A stretch of 64,000 bases of DNA, taken from NCBI GenBank assembly GCA_030848705.1, contig CM061243.1:117080674-117144673 (forward strand), given 5' to 3'. This DNA comes from Heracleum sosnowskyi (Eukaryota; Streptophyta; Magnoliopsida; Apiales; Apiaceae). The notes under the pieces were generated by a model. It was not told the origin of the DNA. It ran no database searches and worked only from the letters and a program-made list of their open reading frames with translations. The translations under genes were made by a program, and so were the position numbers. Below are positions 40,459 to 52,680 of this stretch, piece after piece (position 1 is the first letter of the stretch; every line of letters starts with the position of its first letter).

Positions 40459-41823
40459 CTAGTTTAATAAGCCGCGCATCACAGCGGCAGTGTAATTATT
40501 TTTTTCAATTTTTTTCCAAATATGTTTTTAAATAAAATTTATAATAATATTTTTCACATAAATTTTAATTTTAATTTTTTCATTTTGTCAGAAATTTTTC
40601 ATTATTTTAATATTTTCTTAAAAATTATCATATTTATCACCATTTCATTTTCTTAAAATTCAAATTTTGACTTATATTTTAAAATATATAGTATAATATC
40701 AATATTAAATTGTAGCATATAATAGGAACCACCATCTCGTTTAAACATTTTATGTCCCAATGAACCGCTTTTTCAGTGTTACTAAATCTAACATATAAAA
40801 CATTAATTTACTAAATATATTAATTATAAAAAAAATTAAAAAATAATTGATTTAATTAATGTTAGAAACTTCTATTAAGATGGTAATGTCACTTTAATAA
40901 AGATGGTAATGTCACTTTAAGAGAAATTTAGAAAATTTAGGATAATATTTAAATAGTAATTTTGAGTTGAAGAGAAAGTTTAAGAGATAATATTAATATT
41001 TTTAAATATTAATTTAGTTAATGTTAAAAACTTTTAATTTATGTATATTAAGATGATAATGTCACCTTAGTAGAATTAATCTAGAAAATTTAGCAGAACA
41101 TTATGATGGTAACTTTGTTGAAGAGAAAGTTTAAGATAATATTTATTTGAATTAAAACTTTAAATGCAAGAATATTATGATTATATATTTAGTTTTCTCA
41201 ATTAGTGGAGTATTAAAAGGCAATTGGGAAATTATCTGATAAAAAAATTAGGAAAATATTAAAATGGTTATTTAGTTTTCTCTATTAGTAAATATTTTAA
41301 AGGCAATAATATTAAAATTATATATTTAATTAGCTCCATTAGTAGAGATTTAAAAGATAATTGAGATATTTTCTAATAAAAAATTTAAGAAAATATTAAA
41401 TTGTATAATTAATTTCCTTAAATAGTGAAGATTTTAAAGGTCAGAATATTAAAAATGTATAATTAGTTTCCTCCGTTAGTAAGGATTTTAAATGCAATTG
41501 AGATATTTTCGAATATTTAATATTAATAATGCAAAATTTTAAATATAATTGTTATTCATCCGGGTATAGTTGCTGTCGTTCTAAGCATCCAACATGGTGT
41601 AGGCCATAGTTGTATTGATTGTAAATATGGTTGTAAAAATTTGAAGTTATGTAAAAAAGTTTTGGTGTAGATTTTTTGTTATGAATCACCTTTAATTTAC
41701 AGGTGTTTGTAAGGTGAATAACATGGAAATCCATTATGTTTAAAAATCAAGAAGTATTATAAAAGAAAAGTTCTATAAAGTTTGAAAATAATAACCGTCT
41801 TCTCCTTTATATAAGTATATTGA
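40459..41823 (-). mobile_element. Helitron H6 inside the NPF pseudogene
   Basis: 1365 bp. The minus-strand 3' end is CTAG at 40459-40462 with the hairpin gccgcgcatcacagcggc (40470-40487). The 5' end at 41823 reads, on the complement, TCAATATACTTATATAAAGG, identical to H5's 5' end. It lies between A (40458) and T (41824). Next to the 5' end it holds ~170 bp (about 41575-41745) nearly matching the RPA1-like gene's leader and first codons in H5 (30600-30755), including ATGGCCTACACCATG, now with a TAG at codon 9. It is an internal-deletion relative of H5. Confidence 0.85.
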
Positions 41824-42396
41824 TTGCTTATAACCACACATTTAAATAGTATTTATTTATTATATATTTAATTTCTATCATTCAAATATCTATAAGTACA
41901 TTTTTTAATAATTTTTTTAATAATTAAAATTAATATTAATAAATAAAATAATTTGAAAATGACATACAGTACCAAAATACCAAATTATTTTTTACAAATA
42001 GAATTAATGATAATCCAACAAATGTGCAGGTTCCTTGATCGTGCAGCAATTATTAGGATGGCAGATTCATCCGATTCTGATAGCACATCTTCGTGGAGAA
42101 TGTGTACAGTGACACAAGTGGAGGAAACTAAAATTCTTGTGCGAATGTTCCCAATAATATTAAGCACTATCTTCATGAACACATGTTTCGCTCAGCTCCT
42201 AACTTTCAGCATCCAACAGAGTAATACAATGGATAGACATCTCCTTGGTTTCAAAATCCCTGGCGCTTCCATAACCGTCATTCCATTGGCATTTGTGTTC
42301 CAGCACTCCGAAAGTTGACAGGGATTCCAACTGGCATCCGACACCTCCAACGTGTTGGAATAGGACTTGTTCTGTCAACATATCATATGGTATAGG

Positions 42397-44566
42397 CTTG
42401 CCATACCATATGATTATTCTAAATCATGACTATGTAATCATAATTACTGTTTGTACTTGTGTATAATCATCTGTAAACAAGGATTTCTGAATATATACGA
42501 AACAAATGGTTTGAGTTGATGTTAATCCAAGAAAGAGATGCTCAGAAACTCTTGGCTCACGGGATCCCAGGAACTTAGCAAATGGTGTTATAGCAGCTAA
42601 AAACATCTAATGGATCATATATACTTGTGAACGAACAATCAATTGAAAATACATAATTTCGAAATTAAATAGATGAAACCAAAATCAGTCTTTTTTAAAA
42701 ACCTTTTACGATCAAAACTCTTTTAGAAATCAAAAGTGATAATATATACTATTGATTGAAGTCATGTTGGTAATATTGTTTTACAGTCAGACAATTATAA
42801 TTTAGTATATTTTTATTGTTAATCATATTAAACAAGTTCAATCATATAACTGTGTTGTTATCTATAATGTAGAGGAAGCCAAATGGAACATAGAACATGA
42901 ATTATGTAGAGGAAGCCATGCATGAAGGTGCAGACGCAGTGCAGTAGTAGGGAGGTAGTGGCACAATGCATACATAGTGCATACACAAACTGAATCAATT
43001 AAGTCAAAGTCTTAATCCACGTAAACGAAGAGAAGAGAAACACGAGTCTTCAATGTCCTCTGCGACACTCATTTAATCCGACATTGCACAAACATGTCCA
43101 CTACAATGTGCACCCCTCCTCCATATATAACTCCTTTAATTACTTTCAATTTATATATATTTCGAATTATATACATTTAAACAACTCTCCCTTAGCCATT
43201 TTGCCATGTGAGTTTCTGTCTCTTCTCCTTCTCTATGCGTTACCCTTATAAACAACTGATGATTGGATTACATATGTTCCTTGGTTGGATAATCGATCAA
43301 ATCACCGTTTGATGTAGGGAACTAGGATACATGTATCTTTTCTCTTTTTGCTGTGGCATGCATGTGGAGTGGGTTTAAAATTAACAAGAGATATATATGA
43401 ATATGACCTACAGGTTACGGTAACTAATTAATGTTTGTGTTTAAGTACAGACAAGAGATGTTTATCTTCTATTGTTTCGGATTGTAGATTTAATTTTTGC
43501 TTATCCCAAAATACATGAGAACAAATTTTCATTTTTAAGACATATAAACCTATAAATATTCACACACAAAAGTTAGCCCGATAAAAAATTTCAATTGATG
43601 ATTTTAATTAATACATTGAAAAATGACTAGAATATTATTAAGTTTAAAAAAAGTCCAATTTTAAATAATAAATGTAAGCATAGTTTTGAAAAATTTACCT
43701 TAAATTTGTATTAAAGGAAAAGATGGACATTAAAAAACTCATATCATAAAATATTTTCGAGAATGTTATTAGAAAATTTAACATTTCTTCAATTCCATGC
43801 AAATGACTTTATCGGAGCAAAGTATTCTCTTGTCCTTGTCTTCCCTCCCCCTTGCTTGATCGCCCTTGATCACTCTCATCTGCCCTATCATTTTTTTATA
43901 TTTATGTTTTTTTTAATTTTTTATATTTTAAAAGTTTTTTAAAATAGTAAAATTTTATAATATAAAAATTAATTACATTAACTATTTTTCTTCATTATCT
44001 TCACTTTATACATTAAATATTAATTGATCCCACTATTTTACTCATTTTCCTTACTTTTTTCACTAAATTATACTTTTTTTTTAACATGTCCGTGCTCAAC
44101 CTGGTGTAAAAAACTGAAGGGAGAGGGAGTAGCAAATTTTCCAAGATACAGACATGACTCCCCGCAATTATAGCCGACCAAGAAGATTATGATCTCATTA
44201 TTATATTTTGTTAAAATAGAACACTAAACATGTTATGTGAAGCAGGTACCCCATTCATTGTTTAGTTTATAATTTAAAGTATTCTTGAGAACCCCATTTT
44301 CCAATGTGATCGAACCCAGTTTTATTGAATCTTACAGTATTTTATATTAGCAAGAGCCGTGAAAAAGTCATAATCTGTGTAAACCTGTCAGATTACTGAA
44401 ATTTTATGAAATATAAAATATCAATTTATTCATCAAAATTAAAAATATGATATATCTTTTTTTATTGAATTTACAATTTATTATTTATCGAACAAATTTA
44501 TTAATTTATCAAATATTCAACATTTGTTAAGATACGGGAACTGATACATTTGCACTATACTTGCCA
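42397..44566. other. Intergenic DNA without a recognised gene
   Basis: Contains residual NPF-like 3' UTR (to ~42560) and AT-rich sequence. Around 42890-43250 the base composition rises and a promoter-like arrangement appears: TATA-like catatataact at ~43120, then a pyrimidine-rich leader to ~43240. No open frame follows, so any transcript there would be non-coding or from a decayed gene. Confidence 0.4.
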
Positions 44567-44574
44567 CTTGGTCA

Positions 44575-45176
44575 CATTTTTGTAAAAAGCGGGAATTAGA
44601 GTTAATCGGTGGAGGTACTGTCCAGGGATTAATCGGATAATCGGGGATTAATCAGAATGATTAATCGAATCATTAATCGGAATAAATTTAATAATATTTT
44701 TTATATACAATTATATTCATAAATATAATTGTTTCGTTATTTCAACTAAACATACGTTATTATCATATATTTATGCAAATATGTTAAAAATGTCATATAA
44801 TTGTAATAAATAAAATTGAGAAGATTTAACTTTTCAATTAAAGATCAATTTAAGAGGAAAAATAAAGAGAATTTATGATTTAGGCATCTAAAATTATAAT
44901 TATATGTACAAAAATAATATTTTTTCCTATTGTTTAATCAAGTTTCTACCTTTTAAATTTTTAATTTTTTTTTAATTTTAACTAATTTTTACTATTTTTA
45001 AATAATTAGCCCGATTTTTGACCGATTAATCCGATTTTTGACCGATTCAGCCGATTTTTACCGTTTTTTTTGAAAAAACGATTAATTGACCGATTTTTGT
45101 TTAATCAGTTCGGTGACCCGCCGTCTAGTGATTAATCGGCGATTAATCAAATTAATCACCGACTTTTAGAACACTG
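44575..45176. mobile_element. Non-autonomous hAT element (MITE) 2
   Basis: 602 bp flanked by the exact 8-bp duplication cttggtca (44567-44574, 45177-45184). The sequence matches the element at 38019-38584 nearly throughout, including gattaatcgg-rich subterminal parts, the accgtccagggattaatc block and the cttttagaa(t/c)actg end. The right end complement reads CAGTGTTCTAAAAGTCGG. Non-coding. Confidence 0.9.
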
Positions 45177-45184
45177 CTTGGTCA

Positions 45185-45722
45185 TCATATATACATGTTC
45201 TTCTGAAAGTGAAAATGCGCGCTAACAAATTAAACCTCATATATTCACTCATTAATCATTATCTTATTGTGTGTTTTATACTACGATGGAATTCCCGACC
45301 AAAAAACAAATTGTATTCTTTTTGTTTAATTGTTCGACAATATTTTTACGATTTTTTTTTTACTAACCATATTTTTACAAATATTTCTTCTGCTACTGCA
45401 CAAAGATAAATTGTGCTTTTGAAGTAACATGCATGTATCACACAAGTACAGACTGAAAGCATACCACATGTACTTACAAATTGTACATGATCATAGGAAA
45501 TTATTAGTGTCGTGCGATTATGATTTACAAATTAAAATTCTGCAACATTCATGAATCTAGTCAGTGCGATAAGTACTCGACCGAAAAGAGACGACTGAGA
45601 TTAATTGCATGTATGTTTAGTCTAATAAGAAGGTTTATCTTGATCGTGATCATCTACTTAAATTAGAAACTTCAATACTTGACTCCAAACTATTTGTCTG
45701 CTAGATTACAAGATAAAAAGAA
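45185..45722. other. Intergenic DNA, nothing recognised
   Basis: Between the hAT MITE and the Mutator-type MITE. No gene or element ends seen. Confidence 0.45.
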
Positions 45723-45990
45723 GAGTAAATTGCAAAATGGTGGCTGGACTTTACCGCGGATTTTGGTGGACAGATTTTCAAATTTACAATTTGGTGATCA
45801 GATATTGCTTTTAGTCTTCAAAAAGGTGGCTAAGAGCCACTTTTTGTAGAACTTTTTTTTCAAAAAGGTGACCCTTAACCACATTTTCGAAAAATAAAAG
45901 TAATGTCTGACCACCATATTGCAAATTTGAAAGTTCAGTCACCAAAATGCAAAGTGAGGTTAAGTTCGACCACAAATTTGCAATTTACTC
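45723..45990. mobile_element. Mutator-type MITE
   Basis: 268 bp flanked by an exact 9-bp duplication taaaaagaa (45714-45722, 45991-45999). Ends gagtaaattgcaaa and, on the complement, gagtaaattgcaaa are perfect 14-bp inverted repeats with further imperfect inverted similarity inward (ccaaaaaggtg blocks). Non-coding. It starts GAGTAAA like the larger element at 33238-34428. Confidence 0.9.
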
Positions 45991-46369
45991 TAAAAAGAAA
46001 CAAAACCCACAATTAGGTGCGGTTCGTTCCCATGATCATTACATTTCCTAATTAAACAAATAGATTCACAAGCCAAACAGAAACAGTAGAGGAAAATGGA
46101 ATGTCTAGCTAGGGTTTGATACATACTCAGACATTACATATAAAAAATCAGTTTAATTTAAATTCTGTATAAGTTTAAATTTTTTTCCAAAGACCGACAA
46201 GATCGAGATTGCAATAATGCTACTATTGAAGACGACAAGCCTTTGATTCTACATTGATTTGTGCAGGTGTCTGCCCTGTATCTTTTCAAACACACACACA
46301 CTATAAATTATTTAATATTTAGTTCAATTTTCTAATTGTCGTTGCAGGAACATTTAATCTTACCACCTC

Positions 46370-46385
46370 AATATATTTATATATA
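46370..46385 (+). promoter_or_regulatory. TATA-like element upstream of the zinc-finger gene
   Basis: tatatttatatatata, about 200 bp upstream of the ATG at 46578. It is followed by a sequence consistent with a ~150-bp pyrimidine-containing 5' UTR. Placement only; no other evidence. Confidence 0.35.
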
Positions 46386-46577
46386 TACCTCATAAAATCG
46401 TAAGATAAGACCATAACTATTGCTTCTCATTCCACTCAAAATCTTCTTGTATCTAGACTCCTTTCAAGGCTTTCTTAGCTTCAAAATATTTTTGCACCGT
46501 TTATTAGGTGTTGTCGAAAGCTCTAAATCCAAAAATCCGATTATTTTGTATCTAATTTATATATTATTCAGCTAATT

Positions 46578-47018
46578 ATGTCTATTGATCTCAATTTACC
46601 TAGTGAAAATGAGTTTATTCTACAGCTCTTACTCGACACTTCATCATCGTCTTCGTCTTCTTATCCATGGAATTCGATTGAGCCACCCCGACTTTTTTCT
46701 TGCAATTACTGCAGGAGAAAATTCAGAAGTTCGCAAGCACTTGGTGGTCACCAAAACGCACACAAGCTTGAGAGAACCTTAGCCAAGAAAAGTAGGGAGC
46801 TGAGCTCAGCTGTTCGACCTCGTGCACAGTGCAACCAGCAGTCAAGGTCTGGTGATTCGACAAGTGTGCAGCCACCACGGGGGACGGGAATGGAGCAAGT
46901 CGAAAGGTTTATCTCTGGTGAGACGAAAAAAGAAGCTGGTTACTCTTGGGGTAAAGGTTACAAGGCTGAGAATGTTCATGAGGAATCTGGACACCTTGAT
47001 TTGTCTCTTAGACTCTAA
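46578..47018 (+). CDS. Single C2H2 (QALGGH) zinc-finger protein with EAR motifs, ZFP1/3/4/7-like
   Basis: An intronless 146-aa gene. One plant-type C2H2 finger lies at residues ~41-63: FSCNYCRRKFRSSQALGGHQNAH, with Cys-X2-Cys, the QALGGH helix and His-X3-His spacing. ERTLAKK follows it, as in the Arabidopsis ZFP1/3/4/7 group. The C-terminus ends LDLSLRL, a typical EAR repressor motif; the N-terminus MSIDLNLP also resembles an LxLxL/DLN-type EAR. A Ser run (~residues 22-28) precedes the finger. Such proteins are nuclear transcriptional repressors in development, trichome or ABA signalling. Length and lack of introns are normal for the family. The specific orthologue is not assignable. Flanks are MITE- and LTR-element-rich. 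Confidence 0.88.
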   Translation: MSIDLNLPSENEFILQLLLDTSSSSSSSYPWNSIEPPRLFSCNYCRRKFRSSQALGGHQNAHKLERTLAKKSRELSSAVRPRAQCNQQSRSGDSTSVQPPRGTGMEQVERFISGETKKEAGYSWGKGYKAENVHEESGHLDLSLRL

Positions 47019-47322
47019 TTAATTAGGTGATGACCTAAACTTTTAGTTCGATTAATGCATGTAATGAGTTTTTAATTTATATGTTAATTAGATTACTACT
47101 CCAGTACTCCTACTACTGGATGTTAATAGGACACATCAAGTACTTAACAGTATGTGATCATCCCTTTTTCATACTAATTGTTTGAACTGAACTAATCACT
47201 TAATTATCGATAAATACTTCCTTAATTTAATACTTTAAAGGTTCGAGCTAGTGATATGTTCATGTACATTTTAAAAAAAAAATCTTAACTTATTCTCTGC
47301 ATTTTAAGTTGGAGATCAAGAT

Positions 47323-48492
47323 GTTAACGGAGGATTTTGGTATTAACAAAGTTTGAGATTTATCGTCGGAATCAAGATCTATGACGGTGGTTTTTCGCCG
47401 GAAAGTCGCCAGAGTGTGGTGGTTGTGATGAATTGGGGACTGAGATTGTAAGGGTTTCTTGGTGGTGGCTCGCTGAGCTCTTCGCTTCCAACCCCCTACA
47501 ATGTGCCTACGTACCCCGTATTTATAGGGGATCAAGGCCTACGTAGTTCTTGGGGAGCAAGTAACCTATATGGGCTGGTTTCTGATTTCCGAGGCCCACT
47601 AGGATACCTGATCCATCTTCTGGAATTGGTCTTCGACTCGCTTTAGGAATGCCCAACGATGAGGCCTAGTCACAAAGGCCCAAGGCTCAACTACAGTCTA
47701 GGGACTTCACGGATACGGCATCGACCCAACTTAGGAGCCGACACTAACCGCTACCAGCTGTCTCCCTGACCAAAGTAGTTGCAGGTATATCCATGACTTA
47801 CCTCAAATGCCAGACGCATCCTTGTCCCCCGAATGAGAAACACCTACTAGAGTACAGGAACAGAGCTCCCAAAGCACACACCAAGGTTCACCCCACATCC
47901 CCAATGAGGACGCGCCCATTGAATACAGGAGGAGGCCTTCAGTCATCAGGCATACCCCTGGAGGCCTTCAACAACGGACATCCCCCTCCTAGGGTACATC
48001 CTAGGAGGGAATTCTTCAATCATCAGGCAAACCCCTGGAGGCCTTCAATAACGAACATCCTTCCCTTAGGGCTCATCATAAGAGGGAGAAATCTTTATTA
48101 TCTTGTCAGTATCAAGTCAAGGGAGCCGTCCTTCACCACCAAGTAGCTACTTCAAACCAAGAGGGCGCGCCCTCAAGGGGTGTACGGCCTATAAAGGAGC
48201 GCGCCCTTACCCCTATGAGGGCAAGCCCTAAGTCTTCCATATGTTTATCCCATGTCAATCTAGTTGTTATTCTCTGTCAAATCATCCATTCATGTAAAGT
48301 TGTCAATCCACACCAAAAGGATGCATCCTCGGGGGTTAGACGGCCAAAGGGGCGCACCCTCTCCCCTATGAGGACTATCCCTGAGCTTCTCTTGTACCAA
48401 TTCAATCCCTAATTGCATCTTGGGTATCCCCAATTGATTATTACTTGACCCGAATTTACCCTAAAAACCCGATACCGAATTTTAGCTATAAC
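47323..48492 (-). repeat. Left (3') LTR of the LARD
   Basis: 1170 bp. It shares GTTAACGGAGG at its start and cgaatttt...ctataac at its end with the right LTR. It lacks ~80 bp present in the right LTR near 54125-54210. It contains palindromic CG-rich motifs such as ggcgcgcc (~48165). Confidence 0.85.
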
Positions 48493-49379
48493 AACTACCC
48501 CCCAATTCCATGTGAAATTAGAGATGAAGCATGGAATTCTCAATCTTCAAAGTGCCAAAATCTCTTTATAACCTTTTATTCTTCAAGAAGTGTCCTCGAG
48601 CTTCTTTCTTCTTTGATGATAGAAAAAGGGCGCATCCTCCCATATGGCGTGTCCTTTAATTCTTCCATCATATATTTTTTGATAATTCTAATGTTTAGAA
48701 ATGGGATACTACCTGCACACGACACCTCTAAGCTTACGTGAGCTACTCGGCGTAAGAAACAAGAGATATTGTGCACATATGCAAACCTCTCTCAGGGCTC
48801 GTCCTCAAGTAAAATATTCATTTATCGAGAGGGCGCGTCGTCTTCTATCATTAAGGGGTACGGATTCCTTCATTTATCTTAAGATTCAAAAAATGGAGTA
48901 ACTTATGTAAATTTAGATACACCCTTGTATATATATATATATATATATACTTGTACGGTGGTCTAATCAATCATATTATTCCATCTGATGGTTGCCACGT
49001 GTTCCACCTAATATCTTCATTTACCCTTCCTTATAATCTTTCTTCTCTCTCATTCCAGAATAGTTCTCTTTTGGGCGCGTCCTAAACTGTGGGCGCATCC
49101 TCTTTCAAAAATTCCAATAATGACACACTCATGCGTCCCTTGAGGGTATGGCCATGGGCATTCTTGCCTTGATATTATGAGATGTCTTCATGTGATATGA
49201 TTTTAAGAATATGTAAGTGATGCCCTCGAAGGGTCCTTCAAAGCGCAATCCAGTCCCGTAGGGACCTTGTGAAGCGACCTCGTAGGGCCTTGTAGTCAGA
49301 AGTTATCACAATAATATTTTCTCTCTGGCTAACATGTGAGCTTTTGTTCCCACATGTATCTTCAAGTCTTCTTAAAGTA

Positions 49380-49925
49380 TCATGATAGAAGGCCTCTTGT
49401 TGATATGATGAGAGGAGTAGAGGAGTTCTCTCCTTTTGTCTGTCTACTTTTTAGTATGAGAATAGGAGTCCTCTCCTGTCACATAAGTCTTTCTCTTTTT
49501 TAGTATAGGAGAGGAGTCCTCTCCTGTCACCTATTCCTCCTTTTTAATATGAGGAGATGAGTCATCTCTTGTCGCCTGGTCCTCATTTTTAATATGAGGA
49601 GATGAGTCTTCTCTTCTTTCCTGGCTTCTTACTAATATGATAGGAGAAGGCCTTTATACGAATACGATGTGAGGAGTCATCTCTATTAATATGAGTGGAG
49701 GAGTCCTCTCTGCTGATATGAGGGGAGTAGTCCACTCTGCTGATATGAGGGGAGGAGTCCTCTCTGTTGATATGAGGAGGAGGAGTCCTCTCTGCTGATA
49801 TGAGGTGGAGGAGTCCTCTCTGCTGATATGATGGGAGGAGTCCTCTCTGCTTGTCTGACTCCTTGCTAATTTGATGAGAGGAGTCCTCTCCTCCTTCCTG
49901 ACTCTTTGTCAATATAGCGGTAGGA
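49380..49925. repeat. Tandem array of gaggagtcctctc units in the LARD
   Basis: At least a dozen units of ~25-45 bp, each with gaggagtcctctc plus tgatatgagg. The best period is between 49675 and 49850. Each unit holds a near-palindrome GAGGA-GTC-TCCTC-like core. Confidence 0.8.
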
Positions 49926-50749
49926 GAGCTGCACAATATTTTTAGACCACTAATCATGAGCCCAATATTTTCATCAATTCTCGTAATGGGTCTGTTTAGA
50001 GGCCATGATCATATTTGGGCATAAAAATGCACATTAGAGATTCGCGACCATAACGAAAGCTCTATCAACGATCTTCAAGTAATTAAAATCTTTATGAGAA
50101 TTTGTCAAATAATCCACATGAGTCTTCTAAGGTCGAATGAGTTGAATTCAAAGTGTCAAAGGTTGGAACTATTGAAAAGGAGGAGCTATCCCAGCAAAAC
50201 AAAGATGAAGAAGTTGAGAAAGTCTCAGAGGCAGGGAGGACGCGTCTTGACAATGGAGGTGATCTTTCCACCAGCAACACAATTGCTAACACAAAGGCAA
50301 TTTCTTCAGCAACCGCTCCGTAACTCTACTCATACTGCTTGTGTATCTTCACATACAAGTACGCTGACGAGGTCAAGGCTCACCCTTCCTACCAATTTTG
50401 TTATATGTACATTCTTCACATTGTCTCTTGTCAAGGTATATTTGGAAAAAACATATCAAACGGTGGCGACGGTATCTCATTCTTCAGAGGATGCGCCTTA
50501 AAGGAGTTGCCATGTCTTCTTATTTCATTTAACCAATAGAAAGAATTTTGGCAGGACATCTATCTTTCAAGGAACAGTTGCAGAGAACACTTCTCAACCT
50601 TGTATGTCTGAGGGAGCGCCCTGATGATAGGGCGCGTCCACAAGCTTCTACTTTTTCTTCAGGGATTTGGGAGTATGTCTTCCATTCTACCGAGTGCGCG
50701 TCTTCCATTTCAGGGAGAATCTATGCTTTTGGCTTCTTGGCAGTTGATC

Positions 50750-51055
50750 CTGGGTATGACTTCTCCAAGTTTGGTGAGGATAAAGTTGCATGGATTGAAA
50801 AAAATTCAAAATTGATGAAACTGCGACCCTCAAAGCCAAACGGATCAAACTTAGAATTGAAGCTGGACCACTTGAAGGAGATGAGGACGTGTCCTTTGAG
50901 GATGCACCTCATGATGTTGAACAAGATGCTAAAGATCAGGGAAACCAATCTCCTAAGGCCAATGTTGTTCTTGAAAAGCCTTTGGATGATGCTGCTAAAA
51001 CAAGTGATATTGCTGCTGAAAACACCTCTATTCCTCTTGTTGATGACACTTAGGG
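50750..51055 (+). pseudogene. Decayed antisense reading frame in the LARD
   Basis: A frame opposite to the element's direction can be followed with one shift. Its last part (about 50838-51052) reads KRIKLRIEAGPLEGDEDVSF, then an acidic Asp/Glu/Ala-rich tail to a TAG at 51050-51052. Upstream, around 50740-50830, the continuing frame differs by one base. Antisense ORFs are known near the 3' side of some Tat-type gypsy elements. That link is inference from position and style. Confidence 0.35.
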
Positions 51056-51959
51056 CGTGTCCTAAGGCTTGATATGATCTTTATTTCTTTTACTAAGTCT
51101 TCTGAACATTTTTGAGGTGCAGGTCCTCACTTCTAAGCCTTGCAAGTTGTACTTGATTTGACTATGCTTTTGGTAACTCTACGGGATATGTTTCTCGGAT
51201 TTATGTTCTCATAAAATGTCTTCTTGATTATCATACTTGCATATTTACAAGGAAGAGTTCCGCATCTCCCCATCTAACTGAGGGTGCGTCGTCTTATAGG
51301 GCACGTCACCCTAGAGAGAGCGCCCTGTAAATAAACCATCTCGAAAGTTTTGAAATTTCATTACCTCAACTAGGACTAGGAAAAGTATATATGGACTACC
51401 TCCCATAGACTAGGAGGTAATTAATTTACCTTGTAGTCTACTATTTAGGCTTTGCCCGTCTTCAATCAACCAAAGCATCACCCTATTGAAAATACTTCAT
51501 CAAACACTTGTATGACTATTCGGGGGCCTCGGCCTCAAAAGTTTCATCAAAATTTTAGGGGGCACTCTCCGGTCACAGAATACTTCGAATCTCGACCCAT
51601 AGAAGGGGCATCTCAATATGAGGCATCCTACGAAGGGCATCTCGCTAAGAGGCATCCATTAGAGGAGAATATTAGCCACTATTATCTTCTATATAATTTA
51701 TCGTGTAGAGGGCCTTCATCAGACTAGCCTAGGGCCGCACCTTAGCGCCTCTGTCCGGAGAAGGGGCACACAATAGACATCAATTATATCTTCAAACGTC
51801 TTTTCACGAAGAAGCATCCCCGTAAGGATACTCTGTTCAGAGGAAGAGTCGGGAGATGCATCAGTACTACCCCCCAGCGTTGTGAGGGCGCACCCTCTTG
51901 CGTAGGGCGACCTATATGGACGAGGGTAATGTCGAAGTCCCTTATAATCTTCTAATCCA

Positions 51960-52680
51960 TTTTATAATAGCATTATCTTGTGGAGGGGCTCACTCATGAC
52001 CTTGGGGCCGCATCCTGCTAGTCAGGGGGCGCATCCGAAGGTCCATGGAGCCTCTACTCCAAATATTCTTCTTCTTGCTGCAACCTGAAGGTTGTACAAT
52101 CATGTTTAAAGTCGAAGCCTTAACATACGAGGTTGATACCATTATGACGTGCCTTAAAGGGCATATCTTCTATTATTGAGGATATGTCGATGCGTTCTCT
52201 GAAGATAAAAGTCTTGTCTTTTCGGAGGGGCTCACTCATGTCCATGGAGCCTCGGCCTGTAAGCAGGGGGCACTCACTATGGACCATGGGGCCTCTCTCC
52301 TATATAATCCATTGAATTATCACGTGAAGTGGCTCACTCATATCCATGGGGCCTCGACCCGTAATCAGGGGGCTCTCACTATGGAATACGGGGCCTCTGC
52401 TTCCAATAGCTTTCTTTTCCTCTGAAATTCAAGTAAGGAATTCTTCACGCGGAGGGGCTCGCTCATGTCCATGGGGCCTCAACCTGTAATTCTTTCAAGA
52501 ATCAGGGGACGCACTTTGTGGATCACGGGGTCGCTCTCCGATATTATCAATTGAGTTGTCACATGAGGGGGCTCACTCATGTCCATGGGGCCTCAACCTG
52601 TAACCAGGGGCACTCTCTTTAGATCATGGGGCCTCGCCTCCCTATTATCTTCCTTTAAAAATCACTGGAGTTCATGTTGA
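51960..52680. repeat. Tandem array of ~100-160-bp units in the LARD
   Basis: About five diverged copies of ggggctcactcatgtccatg, gggcctc(g/a)acctgtaa, tcagggggcactcactatgg and ggcctctctcc, with starts near 51985, 52218, 52330, 52454 and 52568. Confidence 0.75.

Larger units (their letters stand above)
37891..42396 (+). pseudogene. Tandem-duplicate NPF pseudogene, invaded by several transposons
   Basis: The NPF gene and its upstream region are duplicated. The upstream copy starts at ~37891 (cgttataattgcagatt; cccggacggccgcc). Exon 2 copy 39649-39727 (79 nt, same length) has lost its donor: GT is now AT. Exon 3 copy 39831-40048 (218 nt, same length) has a TAA at 40010-40012 in place of Tyr. 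Exon 4 is absent; its place is taken by Helitron H6 and flanking DNA. Exon 5 copy starts at 42030 and has an internal deletion near 42284 plus a large one near 42380 that removes the C-terminal half, joining directly to the original stop and 3' UTR sequence. Not functional. Confidence 0.88.

Noticed and set aside
50548..51072. 174-codon plus-strand frame as an intact gene
   Set aside because: Its second half is low-complexity and out of frame with the more protein-like acidic reading; it is inside the LARD and treated as a remnant.
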